From assembly GCF_004340465.1 (NCBI RefSeq), contig NZ_SLVV01000002.1, forward strand, positions 62,001 through 126,000: a DNA stretch of 64,000 nt, given 5' to 3'. The translations under genes and the position numbers were made by a program. The DNA comes from Mesobacillus foraminis. Lineage in GTDB: Bacteria; Bacillota; Bacilli; Bacillales; Cytobacillaceae. This document shows positions 11,262 to 19,367 of this stretch, one piece after another; the first letter of the stretch is position 1; every line of letters begins with the position of its first letter. The notes under the pieces were generated by a model. It did no database searches. It saw nothing but the letters and a program-made list of their open reading frames with translations, and was not told the origin of the DNA.

Positions 11262-12440
11262 ATGAGGCCTATGGCAAAACGCAAACTTATATATATATCC
11301 ATTATTTTAATGACATTTATCGCGGGCTTCACAGCAGGGACCTTGAGTGCGAAACTTGAAAAGATGAATTCCAGCAAACCCATAAACGCGGAATTAACCC
11401 CGCAATCCGACAAGAACCTCGTGAAAAAGCCGAAGCCTGGAGTTCAGGCTGAAAATTCTAAGGTACTGATCGGCTATGTACAGGACTTTCGGGATCCTGC
11501 AAAAATTAACTATAGCAAACTTACTCATGTTGTTTTTTCCTTTGCTCATCCGACCACAGCGGGAGATCTTTTACTAAATGGGGATGCTGCCTATAAAAAT
11601 TTAAGAGCAGTTACAGCAAATGCCCATAAGCATGGCACCAAGGTTATGCTTGCAGTTGGCGGCTGGTCTCATATACAAGGAGGGGAATCCTATGATTATT
11701 TTAGGACGGCTATAGCCAACCCTGCTTCACGTAAACATTTAGTCACCGAAATTGCTGATATAACAGCCCGTGAAAATCTGGACGGGATTGATATCGATTT
11801 TGAACATCCTCGCTCAGAGGAAGACGCAAAGTATCTTTCTGCATTTATGAACGATTTAAGCTCAGCCCTTCATCCAGAAAATAAAGAACTGTCGATTGCA
11901 GTTAACTCCAAGGTTCACAGTGTTACAGGCACGGAATTAACCTCCGTTGTCTTTGAACCAGAAATGTTCCAGGTAGTTGACCATGTGAATATCATGGCCT
12001 ATGATGGCCAGTGGGATGATGGATACAATGCAGCAAACCTGTCTCCCTATTCGTTTACTGAGAATATCGTCCAATATTGGACAACTCTTTTTGACGAGTA
12101 CAGGCTTTCAAAAGAAAAACTTGTATTAGGTGTTCCATTGTATGCCCAGCCTGAGGATCCCTCCATCAAACAGGTTTCATATGCCGCGATCATTGACCAT
12201 AGTCCTGCCAATGCGCAGCATGACAAAACAGAACTGAATGACACAACCTATTATTATAATGGGAAAGGGACAATTAAAAGGAAAACCAAACTGGCACTGG
12301 AGCATGGATTTGGGGGTATGATGCTCTGGGAGGCTGGGCATGATGCGCCAGGGGAAAATAGCTTAGCCTCCACCATGAGGGAGGTCCTGGATCAACCCAA
12401 AGCGAATAAATTTTATACTGAGAATACTAAAAGTAAATAA
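11262..12440 (+). CDS. Secreted or membrane-anchored glycoside hydrolase family 18 protein
   Basis: The 392-aa protein starts with KRK and a hydrophobic segment (about residues 8-29) that serves as a signal peptide or anchor, followed by a polar linker to about residue 65 and a GH18 TIM barrel. The chitinase signature DGIDIDFEHP carries the catalytic Glu; KVMLAVGGWS and the MAYDGQW strand are also typical. The end of the barrel is in GGMMLWEAGHD. It should cleave beta-1,4-GlcNAc linkages in chitin or peptidoglycan outside the cell. The ATG follows AGGAGGAATA. It is monocistronic, with a terminator directly downstream. Confidence 0.9.
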   Translation: MRPMAKRKLIYISIILMTFIAGFTAGTLSAKLEKMNSSKPINAELTPQSDKNLVKKPKPGVQAENSKVLIGYVQDFRDPAKINYSKLTHVVFSFAHPTTAGDLLLNGDAAYKNLRAVTANAHKHGTKVMLAVGGWSHIQGGESYDYFRTAIANPASRKHLVTEIADITARENLDGIDIDFEHPRSEEDAKYLSAFMNDLSSALHPENKELSIAVNSKVHSVTGTELTSVVFEPEMFQVVDHVNIMAYDGQWDDGYNAANLSPYSFTENIVQYWTTLFDEYRLSKEKLVLGVPLYAQPEDPSIKQVSYAAIIDHSPANAQHDKTELNDTTYYYNGKGTIKRKTKLALEHGFGGMMLWEAGHDAPGENSLASTMREVLDQPKANKFYTENTKSK

Positions 12441-12443
12441 AAC

Positions 12444-12476
12444 AAAAAACCGGGCTCATTGAAACCCGGTTTTTTA
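12444..12476 (+). terminator. Terminator of the GH18 gene
   Basis: AAAACCGGG pairs with CCCGGTTTT around a short loop, followed by a T-run. Confidence 0.9.
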
Positions 12477-12566
12477 CGCATTCTAAGATATAAGGTCATG
12501 GACATGATGGCAATTCTATTCAGGTTATGGTAGTATTTATCCTTAGATTATGAAGGAAGTGATACG

Positions 12567-12941
12567 ATGATAAAAATTGAAATCCCAAAACCAGATGTTA
12601 CAATCGTTCAACGAAATCAAATTAGACAGGAAAATGAACCAGAAATCCCTAGTATCCATGGCTTTATTGATTTCCACCTCATCCCCAGGGATAAAGGCGG
12701 CATCTTTATGTTTTATAATAAGCAGGACGAATTACTGTTTGTCGGAAAAGCCAGGAAGCTGAGACAAAGAGTAAAGAAGCATTTTGAAGATCAAGTTTCA
12801 CCAATAAAATTGCATCGAGATGAAGTATATAAGATAGAAATTGCCCTTGTTGAAGAACCGATGGAGAGAGAAATATATGAGACCTATATCATCAATAAAC
12901 TCCAGGCCAAGTACAATATAGACAAGGTATTCTATAAATAA
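12567..12941 (+). CDS. Stand-alone GIY-YIG domain protein
   Basis: The 124-aa protein has an N-terminal extension of about 45 residues and a GIY-YIG nuclease-like domain from about residue 45: the first motif reads GGIFMFYN, the second LFVGKARKLRQRV with the expected Arg pair, and EREIYETYIINKLQAKYN supplies the metal-binding Glu and the closing NK. It is most like the N-terminal domain of UvrC but without UvrBC or RNase H parts. It could be a small structure-specific nuclease; the first tyrosine of the canonical motif is replaced by Phe-Met-Phe, so activity is uncertain. Start behind GAAGGAAGTGAT. Confidence 0.8.
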   Translation: MIKIEIPKPDVTIVQRNQIRQENEPEIPSIHGFIDFHLIPRDKGGIFMFYNKQDELLFVGKARKLRQRVKKHFEDQVSPIKLHRDEVYKIEIALVEEPMEREIYETYIINKLQAKYNIDKVFYK

Positions 12942-12949
12942 TATTAATA

Positions 12950-12979
12950 AAAAGGCAGATCCGGTGGATTCTGCCTTTC
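12950..12979 (+). terminator. Terminator of the GIY-YIG gene
   Basis: AAAGGCAGA pairs with TCTGCCTTT around a short inner stem, followed by a T-rich stretch. Confidence 0.8.
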
Positions 12980-13071
12980 ATATTTTCACAATGCCTTTGA
13001 TTCCGGAAAATCTTCCAAAATCGAAGCACTTTTTTGATTGAAGTCACATAATGGCGTCGACGCTTATCCAA

Positions 13072-13383
13072 TTACTCCCTTGACTTTTCTTCCACTTTTA
13101 CTAAGCCATCTACCCGTCCATCCTTTTCAAAATAAACGATAATCGGATCATTTACTTTTAAATTTTGTCCCGACTCTACCTTTTCCTTTTTAAAGTATAT
13201 TTTTTGGCCGTCCTCAGACTTTCCATAATAGCCATCTTCATCTATTCTCGTAATGACATATTCTCGTGTTGAATATTCTTTTTCCTGGTCGTTAAACACT
13301 TCTTTAGAATTTGGTGAAGAAAAGTTGATATAGATCAGAACACCTAATAGAACAGTTAATATGGATAGAACAACCAATCTCAT
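13072..13383 (-). CDS. Small exported or membrane-anchored protein, unknown function
   Basis: The 103-aa product begins with one hydrophobic segment (about residues 3-21, MRLVVLSILTVLLGVLIYI) that is a signal anchor or peptide; there is no lipobox Cys. The rest is a charged domain with alternating beta-like segments (YVITRIDEDGYYGK, KIYFKKEKV, DPIIVYFEKDGRVDGLVKV), which suggests a small OB- or SH3-like beta fold outside the membrane. The ATG at 13383 lies eight bases after GCGGAGG; an ATG six codons upstream lacks a signal. I do not recognise the family. Confidence 0.75.
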   Translation of the reverse strand: MRLVVLSILTVLLGVLIYINFSSPNSKEVFNDQEKEYSTREYVITRIDEDGYYGKSEDGQKIYFKKEKVESGQNLKVNDPIIVYFEKDGRVDGLVKVEEKSRE

Positions 13384-13502
13384 TGCCAAAATCCTCCGCA
13401 TGGTTTAAATTCTTCATCATTATATGTTGGATTAAACGTTTAATGACTGTATGTTTACTATTGTCTTCCAGACTGTAAAACTATCAAATAAAAAGCTAAA
13501 CT

Positions 13503-14276
13503 TCACTTTCTCTGTGCAGCGATGAGCATAGACTGCCCTTCAAAAGATTGTACCGTATTTTCATTTATTTTTATATCAAAAAAGATCCGTATATGTTCTG
13601 GCGCTGACTTCATTAGTCCACTGAGTTCATTTTGTTCCTCCTCAGGAAGACGCATCATCTCACACCAGTTTTTAAATATAAAGTTCTTTTTAAATGTTGT
13701 CATATGATGAATATCGAACCCTTGGTGCTCCATAAGTGAGATCCACTCTGTTTTTTTATGTGCCCTTACATGACTAGCATCTCTTTTCTTTTCTATTAAA
13801 TTATAAAAATAATCCAATTCATTTCTTTCTGGACCAACATTATCCACAAGGATAAACAGCCCGTTTGCCTTGAGTACGCGGTACGCTTCCTTGACAAATG
13901 CAGCTATGTCCGGGAAGTGATGAGCCGCGATGCGGCAAGTCACTGTAGTAAAAGATTCATCGGGAAAAGGTAGTTTTTCGGCATCTCCCTGGACAAATGA
14001 AACATTTGATACACCATTGGACTCAATAAACGCCTGAGCTTTTTTTAGCATTTGTGGGGTCAGATCCAGAGCCGTAACCTTTTGATAAAACAGTGCAAGC
14101 GCATTGGCAACATGCCCTCCTCCCGTCGCAATATCAAGCAATTCCCCGCCGGGAGCCGCAATTGAAATCATTTCCACCACTTTTTCTAAATCCTGCCCTC
14201 TTGCATGTGATGGACTGGTAACATAATTGGCTGCATTAGCGCCAAACTGACGGCGCACATTTTCTTTTTCATCCAT
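13503..14276 (-). CDS. SAM-dependent methyltransferase (YcgJ/UbiE-like)
   Basis: The 257-aa protein is a class I methyltransferase. Motif I is LLDIATGGGHVANAL (about residues 40-54), motif II is VTALDLTPQML, and VSFVQGDAEKLPFPDESF is the motif common to UbiE-type methyltransferases acting on small molecules. It matches the B. subtilis YcgJ type in layout. The substrate is unknown. It lies 61 bases downstream of a second methyltransferase gene on the same strand, so the two may be coexpressed. Confidence 0.88.
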   Translation of the reverse strand: MDEKENVRRQFGANAANYVTSPSHARGQDLEKVVEMISIAAPGGELLDIATGGGHVANALALFYQKVTALDLTPQMLKKAQAFIESNGVSNVSFVQGDAEKLPFPDESFTTVTCRIAAHHFPDIAAFVKEAYRVLKANGLFILVDNVGPERNELDYFYNLIEKKRDASHVRAHKKTEWISLMEHQGFDIHHMTTFKKNFIFKNWCEMMRLPEEEQNELSGLMKSAPEHIRIFFDIKINENTVQSFEGQSMLIAAQRK

Positions 14277-14337
14277 TAAATCAACTCCACTGGTCTTTTG
14301 TAAAAAAAGAAACCATTATTGAAAAATATATTTCCTA

Positions 14338-14931
14338 TTATGACTTTACATTCCTAAGAATCATCGCTATAAACAATCCTTTATAGTATTCTTTTATTTG
14401 GACAATGGTAAGCCCGCTCTCCCTCGCCAACCTGACTGTATCCCGGTCGAGGCGGCAGCCATCACAAATATTCCCCCAATAAGGAGTTAATCTTTCCTGC
14501 AGTCGGGCTAAAAAAGGCTGTCTCATCCTTACATGTTCAAACATCAGGATTTTACCGTTGTTCTTGCAGACCCGTTTCATTTCGGCAAATGCTTTTTCGG
14601 CATCCGGAATCGTACAATAAACCAGGGTGGCCACAACACTGTCAAAAGTATCATCAGCAAACGGCAGCTTTTCAGCTCCTGCCTGAATCAGTTCGACGGG
14701 TACCTTCGACGCACTTTTTCTGGGTTCTGAACGTTCAATCATGTGAGCGCTCGGTTCAATCGCCGTAACCTCCACACCATCATATAAAGGAAAGTTAATC
14801 CCTGTTCCGGAACCGAGTTCAAGTACTTTTCCGGTTGCCTCTTTCAATAGTTGCCGGCGGATTTTTTTAAACTTCCCCTGTTCAAGAGGAATCATAAAAA
14901 AATCATACCACTTTGAGAATGTTTTACTCAC
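14338..14931 (-). CDS. SAM-dependent methyltransferase, small
   Basis: The 197-aa class I methyltransferase has motif I as VLELGSGTGINFPLY (about residues 35-50) and the LPFADDTFDSVVATLVYCTIPD segment, with FEHVRMR and a CDGCRLDRDT stretch that occurs in a group of small methyltransferases related to phospholipid N-methyltransferases and thiol methyltransferases. No membrane segment is visible. The substrate is unknown. It precedes the other methyltransferase gene at 13503-14276. Confidence 0.87.
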   Translation of the reverse strand: MSKTFSKWYDFFMIPLEQGKFKKIRRQLLKEATGKVLELGSGTGINFPLYDGVEVTAIEPSAHMIERSEPRKSASKVPVELIQAGAEKLPFADDTFDSVVATLVYCTIPDAEKAFAEMKRVCKNNGKILMFEHVRMRQPFLARLQERLTPYWGNICDGCRLDRDTVRLARESGLTIVQIKEYYKGLFIAMILRNVKS

Positions 14932-15015
14932 AGAATAATTTCACTCCAATAAATTCTTACAGGTTAGATTCATATTGTTCATCTTTATTATAGCTCTTTA
15001 TGGAATACTGTTCAT

Positions 15016-15056
15016 AAAAAAACCCTCCCCGTAATAAGTTAGGAGGAAAGTTTTTC
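15016..15056 (-). terminator. Weak terminator of the DDAH-type gene
   Basis: Around 15016-15056 AAAAC-CCTCC pairs with GGAGG-AAAG and T-rich flanks follow on both strands. It sits just past the DDAH stop codon. Confidence 0.45.
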
Positions 15057-15074
15057 TGGAAAGTCAAAGGTGTG

Positions 15075-15941
15075 TCAAGCTTCCGGGGCAGACCTTAGAA
15101 TAGGGAGTGTGCAGCAGCGGAAAGAACCTCCTGATTTAATGATTTCCGTTATATCCACTTCTATTACCTCAAACCCGCGGTTACGAAGCTGTTTATTTAC
15201 GTTTTTATTCACTGGCAGGCTCAGTACTCGCTTATTTCCGATTCCAAGGACATTCGTCCCCAGCGTGAACTGTTCTTCTTCGGATACTTCAATGAGTTCA
15301 TACCTTGATCCAAATAAATCGATATTTTCTTTTGTCAGGGCCTCTGGAAAGATCAGGGCGATTTCCGGTGAAACTACATTAAAAACACAATCCAAATGAA
15401 GATACTCGGCCTTAAATTGTATGGCTTTAACATCAAAATGATGAAGCAGATTCTTTAAATGATCAACGGCCAGTTTGCTGGTGCGATTACTTAAGCCAAT
15501 GTATACTGTGTCTCCGTCAATTATGACATCACCGCCTTCAATCCGGTCTCCGACAATATTATAGTAGGAAAATCCTTCGTCCTCCAGCCATTGTTTTAAT
15601 ACATTATCTTCTCCTTTCCTTACGTCGCTCGCCATATCGGCGACAAAAACAGTATGCCCGAGTGTAAAACCGATGTCCCTTGTAAAGACCTGTTCCGGGT
15701 ACTTTTTATGGTAAGGAAGCAAAATCACTTCCACGCCATAATTCCGCATAGTTTGCACCATCTGATTATGCTGTTCCAGTGCAGTCTCAATATGTATTCC
15801 TTCGTTCTTGAAGTGCTTTTGAGTCTCGTTGATCACATCCCTGATGGTCATATACTGTGGCTGGCAGCAAATTACTCGTTTTAATTCATCATATTCACTG
15901 TAACACACGGTCTTATGTTCAATATTGGATTCTAATGTCAT
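15075..15941 (-). CDS. Dimethylarginine dimethylaminohydrolase-like hydrolase
   Basis: The 288-aa protein belongs to the guanidino-modifying (pentein) superfamily, in the branch of B. subtilis YkgA, annotated as N(omega),N(omega)-dimethylarginine dimethylaminohydrolase. Core residues are visible: VFTRDIGF, RIEGGDVI, LHLDCVFN (His of the catalytic pair) and SGGSFRCCTLPI with the nucleophilic Cys near the C-terminus. It should hydrolyse a guanidinium substrate to citrulline or a related ureido compound. The reading frame extends further, but the ATG at 15941 sits seven bases after AGGAGG. A TTGATA-type dyad lies just upstream. Confidence 0.87.
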   Translation of the reverse strand: MTLESNIEHKTVCYSEYDELKRVICCQPQYMTIRDVINETQKHFKNEGIHIETALEQHNQMVQTMRNYGVEVILLPYHKKYPEQVFTRDIGFTLGHTVFVADMASDVRKGEDNVLKQWLEDEGFSYYNIVGDRIEGGDVIIDGDTVYIGLSNRTSKLAVDHLKNLLHHFDVKAIQFKAEYLHLDCVFNVVSPEIALIFPEALTKENIDLFGSRYELIEVSEEEQFTLGTNVLGIGNKRVLSLPVNKNVNKQLRNRGFEVIEVDITEIIKSGGSFRCCTLPILRSAPEA

Positions 15942-15958
15942 GGCTGGTCCTCCTAAGA

Positions 15959-15975
15959 ATTGATACAATATCAAT
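15959..15975. promoter_or_regulatory. Short dyad upstream of the DDAH-type gene
   Basis: ATTGATA and TATCAAT flank a three-base spacer directly before the ribosome binding site. The remaining 15976-16265 spacer is AT-rich with no convincing gene; it has a hairpin around TGTTCG/CGAACA at 16138-16153 and a trivial four-codon reading frame after AGGAGG at 15988. Confidence 0.3.
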
Positions 15976-16265
15976 ATTCCCTTAATAGGAGGTAAAAATG
16001 ATAAATCCTTGATTATAAAATTTCGAAGGAAAGGAGGACGGAAGAAAATTCACATTCATTTTAAATGTTTACGAAATATAGATGTTACAAAGTACTTTTT
16101 TACAAGCGGATGAGATAGGACCGTTCTTGCTGATTTATGTTCGATTACGAACAGCATAAAAAAGGATCTAGGATCAACAATCAGTCATCGTGATTAATTG
16201 GATTTCTATTAAGTTATGCTTTTCCTATGGACATGAAAATTCCGGATATGTACAGGCAACAATAA

Positions 16266-16296
16266 AGAGAGGCACGGTAACATGCCCCCTCTTGTT
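16266..16296 (-). terminator. Terminator of the DUF1292 gene
   Basis: AGAG-GGCA pairs with TGCC-CTCTT around CGGTAACA, just past the stop codon on the minus strand and followed there by a T-rich run. Confidence 0.6.
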
Positions 16297-16307
16297 TAAA
16301 CAGCAGG

Positions 16308-16583
16308 TTATTCTTCTTCTCTCATCATTTCATCAAATGCACCTGAAACCTTCTCAAATTCTTCATCGCTTTCGATTGCGGAAAAATCACCTTCTTCATC
16401 AATCTTTAAGAAGAAAATATCAATATCCTGTTCGTCTGCGTTTTCCTCCTGAAGGTCTTCAACAAAACTGACTGCCACATATTCTCCACTTTCAATTTCA
16501 ATAATTCCTACAACTTCTACTTCCTGATCCTCTTCGTTTTCGTCACTAATCGTAAATACTTCGCCAATTTCCACTTTTTCCAT
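16308..16583 (-). CDS. DUF1292 family small acidic protein
   Basis: The 91-aa product is strongly acidic and matches the DUF1292 layout: GEVFTISDENEEDQEVEVVGIIEIESGEYVAV-type beta-rich N-terminus followed by the DIFFLKIDEEGDFSAIESDEEFEKV block. B. subtilis YrzB is a member. Function is unknown. The ATG follows a AGGAGATCG-type site. It is monocistronic, divergent from the 99-aa gene at 16718. Confidence 0.85.
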   Translation of the reverse strand: MEKVEIGEVFTISDENEEDQEVEVVGIIEIESGEYVAVSFVEDLQEENADEQDIDIFFLKIDEEGDFSAIESDEEFEKVSGAFDEMMREEE

Positions 16584-16717
16584 TTAACGATCTCCTCTCT
16601 ACATCTCATAGGACTACATACATTATCTTCCCTTGTCCAAAGAAATAAACATCAATTTTTTATTTTTATTTCGTTTCCGTTTATAATGAGCTATGACATG
16701 TTTAAAGGAGAGGTCGT

Positions 16718-17017
16718 ATGAATCAAAAAGAGTTGCAGGAAAAAATTATCCAGAATTATCAAGGGGAAGAGAAGATGATGGTTCTTGTCTTCGCCCAGTG
16801 GTGCATCAACCATGATTTGGATCCTGAAGAACTTTACCTCCGTGCCTATCCCAATCAGGCCGCCAATCCAGTCCTGCGTGAAGCGATCGAATTAACCGTT
16901 CCTAAGGAAGAAGCAGGTGAGGTTCCTGATCAGACTTTGCTCGGGGTATTATCATTGTTCGGCAATGAAGACCTGGCTTTTGTGGTTACACAGGAAATAC
17001 ATAAACTGAAGAAGTAA
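16718..17017 (+). CDS. Small conserved-looking protein, unknown function
   Basis: The 99-aa acidic, largely helical product (EKIIQNYQGEEKMMVLVFAQWCINHDLDPEELYLRAYP, later LLGVLSLFGNEDLAFVVTQEIHKLK) has no signal peptide or membrane segment. The start ATG follows AAAGGAGAGG closely. Convergent with the MutS2-like gene, with a shared terminator. I do not recognise a family and give no function; base composition is like that of the neighbours. Confidence 0.75.
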   Translation: MNQKELQEKIIQNYQGEEKMMVLVFAQWCINHDLDPEELYLRAYPNQAANPVLREAIELTVPKEEAGEVPDQTLLGVLSLFGNEDLAFVVTQEIHKLKK

Positions 17018-17023
17018 AGCCGG

Positions 17024-17051
17024 AAAGACATCCGAAAATGGATGTCTTTTC
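17024..17051. terminator. Bidirectional terminator
   Basis: AAAGACATCC pairs with GGATGTCTTT around GAAAAT, between the convergent 99-aa gene and the MutS2-like gene. Confidence 0.85.
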
Positions 17052-17052
17052 G

Positions 17053-18981
17053 CTATTCTTCATGAGAAATGCTGATCCCATCAACGTGCTTCTTCGAAAG
17101 GAGCTTCCTCTTTTTACGGTTTTCCTTGGACTCAAAGATAATATCAAAATCATAATTCTCAGGGTATAGTTCACGAGCAGGAACATGGAGAGTTAATCGT
17201 TTATGATTAAACAATGCTTTTTCGCCTTTTACCTGGACTATATAATTTCCTTGTTCATCAGGGCCCTTGTAGACGATTCCATATTCATTTGTTGGTGAAA
17301 TAAGAACATTGTCCCCCCGCACATACGTCTTTGTCTTGACAGCTGGTGCTGCAGGTTTTGGTTTTCGGGACTTGTGTTTGTTAACCATAATTTGCTTTTC
17401 CAGGTTACGGTTCCTTTCTAAATCCTCTTCAGACGGAAGATATTTCTTTTCTTCTTTATAAGTAATCTGATGAGCTCGCTCGATTATTTTCGGGTGAATT
17501 CCAAGCTTTAAGGCGATGGCAAAAGCCTGGCTCTCGCCCCCTTTGCCAATATTGAGCCTGTAGGTTGGCCTGAGAGTTTCAAGGTCAAACTCCATGGATC
17601 CGTTCAGAAACCCCTCATGCCGATCTGCAAATTCTTTTATTTCACTGTAGTGGGTTGTTGCCAGCAATGTCGCTCCTTTTGCGTACAGCTGTTCCAGAAT
17701 GGCAGTTGCGAGCCCCATTCCTTCCCCTGGATCCGTCCCAGACCCAAGTTCATCCAGCAGTACGAGAGTTCTGTCATTAGTGTCGTTTAAAATTTCTATA
17801 ATGTTGACTATTCTGGAACTAAAAGTGCTGAGATTCTCGACAATGCTTTGGCCATCACCGATATCCACGAGAATGTTTTGAAAAATGGAGATCGTGCTGC
17901 CTTCTGTTACAGGAAGATGCAGCCCGGACTGCCCCATTAAGGTCAGAAGCCCTGCTGTTTTAATCGCCACAGTCTTCCCGCCTGTATTTGGGCCTGTGAT
18001 GACAAGGGCATTCTCTTTCTTGCCAATCTCTATTGTAAGCGGCACTGCTTTTTGTCCCAATAATGGGTGTCTGGCCTCCTTCAGGTGAATGTAGTGCGAT
18101 TCGTTGACTTCTACTTTTCTGCCATCTATAGTACGGCTATACTTTGCCTTGGCAAACAGGAAATCATAATGGACCATTGTTTCTGAAGCCAGCCGGATTT
18201 GTTCAGCTTTTTCCTCCACAAGGCCTGTCAGGTAAATCAGTACCTTTTGAACCTCTGCCTCTTCATCCGATCTCAGCCAGGTCAGCTGTTCCTGATAAAG
18301 GGAAATTTCTTCCGGTTCGATAAATAGAGTGGACCCGGAAGACGATTTATCGAGGATGCTGCCTTTTATTCTAGTCCGATATTCTTTTTTTACAGGAAGG
18401 ACATACCTGCCATCCCTTTGGCTGACGACGTTCTCCTGCAAAAATGACTTCCATTTGCTCGAACGAACCATTTGCTGTACTTTCTCTTTTAAGCGTTCTT
18501 CCTGGATGGAAATTTGTTTCCTGACTTTTAACAGCTCTTTGCTCGCATAATCGTCCACCCGGCCATTTCTGATACAGCGGATGATTTCTCCTGCCAAACC
18601 GGGCAATTCCTCAATCGAATAAATGTAGCTCGATACCCTTGGTGCAATATAGTCCTTATCCTTCATGAACCTACGCATCTTTCCGCAGCAGTCCAAAAAA
18701 TCCTGCAGCTTTGCAAATTGTTCCGGCCGAAGTGCGATTCCTTTATTTAATCCATTCATCAGTCCCTCAATTCCTTCAAGGCCATGCACTGGCACACTTG
18801 TCGACACTTTCATGATTTCTGTGGCCTCAGACAGTTCATCAAGCCATGCTTTAATCTGCTTTATATTTGTTGAAGGCTGAAGATCCATGACCTTAGCTCT
18901 CCCAGCCGCTGTCAATGCATAGTGTGCGATTGATTCTTTTACGGTTCCGAACTCCAAGACACCAAATGTCTGTTTATTCAC
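17053..18981 (-). CDS. MutS2-like ATPase lacking the Smr nuclease domain
   Basis: The 642-aa protein has the MutS2 lever and core (residues about 1-300, including SSGSTLFIEPEEI and the conserved QRDGRYVLPVK) and the MutS ATPase: Walker A GPNTGGKT, the ENLSTFSSR signature region, Walker B LVLLDELGSGTDPGEG and the ATTHYSEIK switch. Typical MutS2 proteins are about 780 aa and end in a Smr domain with LDLRG; here the C-terminus after the KOW-like RGDNVLISPTNEYGIVYKG segment is a short basic tail and no Smr motif is present. It may therefore act on branched DNA or stalled ribosomes without cutting. Preceded by AGGAGG. Confidence 0.88.
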   Translation of the reverse strand: MNKQTFGVLEFGTVKESIAHYALTAAGRAKVMDLQPSTNIKQIKAWLDELSEATEIMKVSTSVPVHGLEGIEGLMNGLNKGIALRPEQFAKLQDFLDCCGKMRRFMKDKDYIAPRVSSYIYSIEELPGLAGEIIRCIRNGRVDDYASKELLKVRKQISIQEERLKEKVQQMVRSSKWKSFLQENVVSQRDGRYVLPVKKEYRTRIKGSILDKSSSGSTLFIEPEEISLYQEQLTWLRSDEEAEVQKVLIYLTGLVEEKAEQIRLASETMVHYDFLFAKAKYSRTIDGRKVEVNESHYIHLKEARHPLLGQKAVPLTIEIGKKENALVITGPNTGGKTVAIKTAGLLTLMGQSGLHLPVTEGSTISIFQNILVDIGDGQSIVENLSTFSSRIVNIIEILNDTNDRTLVLLDELGSGTDPGEGMGLATAILEQLYAKGATLLATTHYSEIKEFADRHEGFLNGSMEFDLETLRPTYRLNIGKGGESQAFAIALKLGIHPKIIERAHQITYKEEKKYLPSEEDLERNRNLEKQIMVNKHKSRKPKPAAPAVKTKTYVRGDNVLISPTNEYGIVYKGPDEQGNYIVQVKGEKALFNHKRLTLHVPARELYPENYDFDIIFESKENRKKRKLLSKKHVDGISISHEE

Positions 18982-19007
18982 TTTTTTTCCTCCTAAAAAT
19001 AAAAATA

Positions 19008-19034
19008 GCCGTGCTGAACAGAGTCAACACGGCT
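19008..19034 (-). terminator. Hairpin in the 5' leader of the MutS2-like gene
   Basis: GCCGTG pairs with CACGGC and a T-rich run follows on the minus strand, directly before the ribosome binding site of the MutS2-like gene. It can act as an attenuator or as the end of an upstream transcript. A second terminator-like hairpin, AGC...TGC/GCA...GCT with a T-run, lies at about 19090-19120. Confidence 0.5.
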
Positions 19035-19156
19035 TACGCAAAATTGGGGCAGTTTCCTGCTCCCTTTTCCGCACTATTTTTAACCAAAATAAAAAGCTGC
19101 TACACAGTGGCAGACAGCTACAATCGGTTAAGGATAGTATGCTGGTAGTGACCATT

Positions 19157-19259
19157 GTTCTTAACTTTTCATTCCACAGTAAAGAAGACTCTGCCAAATA
19201 CAAATCGAGCAGAAATCACCCAGGAATGAAATTATCCAATTAGCGGATTAGTTAAGAAC
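19157..19259. repeat. Three nested inverted repeats (candidate structured RNA)
   Basis: GTTCTTAAC (19157-19165) pairs with GTTAAGAAC (19251-19259); inside, TTTCATTCC (19067 to 19175 region: 19167-19175) pairs with GGAATGAAA (19223-19231); inside that, TCTGC (19190-19194) pairs with GCAGA (19209-19213). The three stems are perfectly nested in a gene-free gap of about 385 bases. No known riboswitch motif was recognised. Confidence 0.5.
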
Positions 19260-19367
19260 GACACCTAACATAAAACATACTCCTTTAGTAAACAAATTAG
19301 TTTCCAGCCTTAGATTACCATATCCATCCAGTTAAGTAAAGCCTAATTTTAACCAATTACGACTGAG

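Noticed and set aside
15988-16005. Tiny frame after AGGAGG on the plus strand (four codons)
   Set aside because: Too short to support as a gene; the AGGAGG match is likely coincidental in this AT-rich spacer.
16138-16153. A LexA-like box (GTTCG-N4-CGAAC)
   Set aside because: The half-sites are in the reverse order of the Bacillus SOS box (CGAAC-N4-GTTCG), and the DDAH-type neighbour is not an SOS gene.
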